From contig NZ_BBJP01000067.1 in NCBI RefSeq assembly GCF_000739595.1, forward strand, positions 1 through 34,512: a stretch of 34,512 nt of DNA, written 5' to 3'. Positions within the stretch are counted from its first letter, which is position 1. Every line of letters starts with the position of its first letter. Source of the DNA: Halorubrum halophilum. GTDB lineage: Archaea > Halobacteriota > Halobacteria > Halobacteriales > Haloferacaceae. The notes under the pieces are model-generated. The model was not told the origin of the DNA. It ran no database searches and was given only the letters and a program-made list of their open reading frames with translations. Positions 33,201 through 34,512 of the stretch are shown here, one piece after another. The translations under genes were made by a program, and so were the position numbers.

Positions 33201-33804
33201 TTTCGTTGTCGAACGACGAGAGCGTCGTCATCCAGTCCCGTCGTTTCTCCTCAACACCCTCCCACCGCACCATCTCGGGGACATCATCGAAGACGTTCGT
33301 GATGTCAAAGTTTTCCCGTCCGAATTCGAAGTTCTCCGGATACTGCGATCGCGTAGTGCTTTCGAGTCGGTCACAGGTGACTTCGCCGCGCTCTCCCGGC
33401 CCGATGAAGAACTTGAACTGGGCTTCGTCTTCTGGCTTGTAGATGATGAACTCGAAGTTTGAGACGGGCTCGATACCAGCGACATGGAGTTCCATATCGA
33501 GCGGGAGCTTACGCCCGTTTCCGTATCGATGGAGTCCGTAGAGTTCTCGTTTGACCGTCTCTGAGTTCACCTCCTCACGCACGGGGATTATCTGAATGTA
33601 TTCTTGTTCGGATTCGATCTGTTCGATGAAGTCTTCCGCTTCGTCAGTGTCGATCTCCCCGCTGAGTGAAGCACTAGCGGAGGTCTCGTCAGCATCAGAT
33701 TTTGGTGTGGAGTCCGCTTCTTCCGCATCAGGTGATGCATCCGGATTTGTTGGTTCACCGGATTCCGGAGGCCCTTTATCAGGTTTATTTTCTTTTTTAC
33801 TCAC
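30238..33804 (-). CDS. HerA/VirD4-like ATPase with C-terminal nuclease-like domain
   Basis: 1188 residues from a GTG at 33802-33804 (39 more if the ATG at 33921 is used; that extension is not acidic and overlaps a promoter-like stretch and a hairpin, so I prefer the GTG). An acidic N-terminal tail and a beta-rich domain come first. Then the motor: Walker A AATTGSGKT (near base 32330), VVLIDTGS, and Walker B-like NVIIEESANIA (near 31460), as in HerA/TraG/VirD4 DNA-pumping ATPases of haloarchaeal plasmids. After an acidic linker (SGGDDDGDSDDEDEAPED) comes a winged-helix-like part and a C-terminal PD-(D/E)XK-like region (KFDLYVEA... KVIEVELS). It may pump or transfer DNA in conjugation, segregation or packaging. 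The nuclease domain may give site recognition (inference). Confidence 0.8.
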   Translation of the reverse strand: MSKKENKPDKGPPESGEPTNPDASPDAEEADSTPKSDADETSASASLSGEIDTDEAEDFIEQIESEQEYIQIIPVREEVNSETVKRELYGLHRYGNGRKLPLDMELHVAGIEPVSNFEFIIYKPEDEAQFKFFIGPGERGEVTCDRLESTTRSQYPENFEFGRENFDITNVFDDVPEMVRWEGVEEKRRDWMTTLSSFDNETIERSPLSNLLETIIQTEGSVVFQAVFEPRADWSPKAERQKGNLKQGVHTTGGLFLRTLLDGVLGVSNEEKQERHRSDTPHEIGGSIHDSQTAGYRSGTGRMGQIDLKDPSHTYNVTLRAATSDTECARNLQDSLNQLSGKFYSIEGNYLGTNEPEYKRMLSHGITYPNGLESWSRQKPILVCNIDELSNFITVPSIDTLPKASRGGTGGRPTAQSPLTSPNEEVFKEFSTGMTIGHAVTALRDNSEEPDKISTIQSKNEWWDHLAKRDALSLSADHLTQHYIRAATTGSGKTVATINDMLTTHHNLEGPTILIDPKDGEMCENYLRCHRTLFGNLADVEYIQIPEAEGKVPGMPFFDLRPLTEGAGRTRETAKQDIIDHYFQLLRFVLGKKTVEQAFVANEILTNLIKALFDREHGKDYFSIGELMEAAQEFQKYGKDVEDIDEDYETVLKAIPRTVDTQVTSILESHLEKDARQFMNTTDAVLNRIRKLKERDFIWDMLSYTVDDEYWNDDTNWYNKEQIPMLDMKSILNSNKVVLIDTGSLRGASSEVFTVLFLSHLWTSAQSIWTPDDDEYITNVIIEESANIARNEIVYRELLPKGREFNLSLGLIMQYPEQVLGENPQDNRRAYKEILNNINTKIIGNVATDDLLAESLFHEDLENDEIKDRIAGLRRGEWLVQLPSTGFHKQKPEILTLRPLPIPPGHSAGPFNVSSREDLVRERSRDRHCVNREHEAIDMDSGVKSGGDDDGDSDDEDEAPEDSEEFTSDHSAFLGMVFDALTDGLNSYHIKDSMNVLPYSETAPDLIEWGFLEKFELGNRQAYYWPTDEANVVAGKNLAPRDGGEYGRESPEHRVGVRLIDAYYDGLGYETHMYYTPEGSELKFDLYVEATEESPDDRDKVIEVELSPEKRRHVVGDYYKLKDADADAIWVVKNAEGMRKLLSSLTAHIGYIEARESDNFKKVSDELDADGAQKIFGINKLRKDLRDD

Positions 33805-33825
33805 GGTGACATTTCCAACACAACC

Positions 33826-33850
33826 CCCCCAAATAGCTCTTTTTTGGGGG
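33826..33850 (-). promoter_or_regulatory. Leader hairpin before the HerA-like gene
   Basis: CCCCCAAA (33826-33833) pairs with TTTGGGGG (33843-33850) with a 9-base loop. It lies 22-46 bp before the GTG at 33804 and downstream of a TATA-like AATAGTATAC (33871-33880). It supports a leader transcript and the inner start. Confidence 0.4.
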
Positions 33851-33921
33851 TCTACAAACTGTTCAATGTGTATACTATTCCGGGAATTATCCAGATTGAC
33901 TACGGTAGCACGTATACTCAT

Positions 33922-34231
33922 TTGAACACGACCCAGTTAGGTTCGCCGACACGAAGGAAATGACTGATAGCGACGACGAGACCAATGACGACTCACACCG
34001 CAACTGCGTCGTAGCGACTGGGGGTTAGTGCCGAGCGGACCGAGGTCACAACTGGTGAACTCGGTAATACGCTGCACCAGTTCTTCGATTTCAGCTTGGA
34101 TTTCGGTTGTGTCTTCGTCGGCACCAGCTAAAGGTTCTGACCATACCTACCGATTCCGACCGCTCGGTGGTGACATCCTCCTCGCCGTAAACGGCGAGGC
34201 TTCCCGTACCGCAGGTGGGATATTTGCTGGT
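33922..34231. other. Intergenic region with TnpB right end
   Basis: No convincing gene. A 22-codon frame at 33960 (MTDSDDETNDDSH...) and a minus-strand stretch (TTEIQAEIEELVQRITEF) look protein-like but are very short and may be remnants. The tnpB right-end hairpin lies at 34180-34199. Confidence 0.45.
34180..34199 (-). ncRNA. Right-end hairpin of third tnpB
   Basis: CCTCGCCGT-AA-ACGGCGAGG, framed by GACATCCT and CTTCCC, 33 bp after the tnpB stop on the minus strand; the expected place of the guide-RNA scaffold. Confidence 0.6.
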
Positions 34232-34512
34232 CTACGACACGACCTGTTCTCTCGTGTGAAACGTCCCGCTCTCGCGGTCGAACAAGTGTGTCGATGGCTG
34301 TGCCACACAGCCGTTACTCCTATCCTCGCCGTGAGGACTCGGAGTTATCTTCTGACGCATATTCTCCGCCCCGTTACAGTCCGCGTTGGCTACCAACTCG
34401 CACGACGAGCAGACGTACAGGCCACGTTCGACGCGATTCGATTTCGTCTCGTCTCCACAGCGGGAACACGTTTTCGAGGTGTTCCACTCGTTTTCTTTCA
34501 GCACCTCCACAC
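34232..34512 (-). CDS. tnpB: TnpB, C-terminal part (gene runs off the window)
   Basis: The last 93 codons are visible. VEVLKENEWNTSKTCSRCG and YVCSSCELVANADCNGAENM are the zinc finger (CSRCG, CSSC) and the last RuvC aspartate (NADCNGAEN) of a TnpB. The subgroup differs from the two other intact copies: NADC instead of NADY, and a different C-terminal tail. The start is beyond base 34512, so completeness cannot be judged. Its right-end hairpin lies at 34180-34199. Confidence 0.85.
   Translation of the reverse strand, partial: VEVLKENEWNTSKTCSRCGDETKSNRVERGLYVCSSCELVANADCNGAENMRQKITPSPHGEDRSNGCVAQPSTHLFDRESGTFHTREQVVS

Overview
The window looks like an accessory or plasmid-like region of a haloarchaeon. 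The evidence is acidic proteins, a CetZ tubulin, a haloarchaeal-type lipoprotein signal, small CPxCG zinc-ribbon proteins, a SWIM protein, IS200/IS605-family TnpB genes with haloarchaeal 3'-end hairpins, and TATA-like boxes about 25-30 bp before start codons (leaderless transcription). The first gene and the 27.1-30.2 kb stretch are clearly richer in A+T than the rest, which suggests separate origins.

Layout. (1) 0-7.7 kb: an SMC/RecN-like ABC ATPase with a zinc finger (5' end missing or frameshifted), then an overlapping AddB-like / AddA-like pair of helicase-nucleases. (2) 7.8-11.4 kb: a winged-helix regulator with a palindrome at its promoter, an intact TnpB element, a hypothetical gene with a possible nuclease-like motif, and three relics of other TnpB elements, all in the same orientation. 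(3) 11.4-19.2 kb: an intergenic G-rich inverted repeat, a secreted metallo-beta-lactamase/lamin-tail lipoprotein with its DUF3006 partner, a rhomboid-like membrane protein, a second intact TnpB inserted just before a small zinc-ribbon gene, a TRAM-domain protein, a broken copy of the lamin-tail domain, an SDR/membrane-protein operon, a PadR regulator and a second zinc-ribbon paralogue. (4) 19.4-24 kb: a compact minus-strand operon of a small basic ORF, a winged-helix protein, an unknown protein, an Mrr-like nuclease and a Dna2/Upf1-like SF1 helicase; this is a candidate DNA-targeting or defence system. (5) 24.5-27.1 kb: a SWIM-domain protein, cetZ and a ribbon-helix-helix protein. (6) 27.1-29.7 kb: a long stretch without convincing genes. 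(7) 29.7-34.5 kb: small ORFs, one with 11-residue repeats, a HerA/VirD4-like ATPase carrying a C-terminal nuclease-like domain, and the 3' end of a third TnpB.

The most striking structure is in region 6. It contains two copies, 1450-1452 bp apart, of a module made of a pyrimidine-rich block, a conserved hairpin-rich core and an array of eight 41-bp units. The spacing of the units (68, 68, 47, 90, 47, 89, 47 bp) is kept almost to the base in both copies, but the sequence at the unit ends has changed throughout each array: TAATTA...TAATTA in one, TACAT...CTTATTCA in the other. Unit distances are close to half-integral helical turns. It looks like a phased protein-binding platform (centromere, origin or transfer site). 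The adjacent ribbon-helix-helix protein and the HerA/VirD4-like ATPase are its natural candidate partners, but that link is inference.
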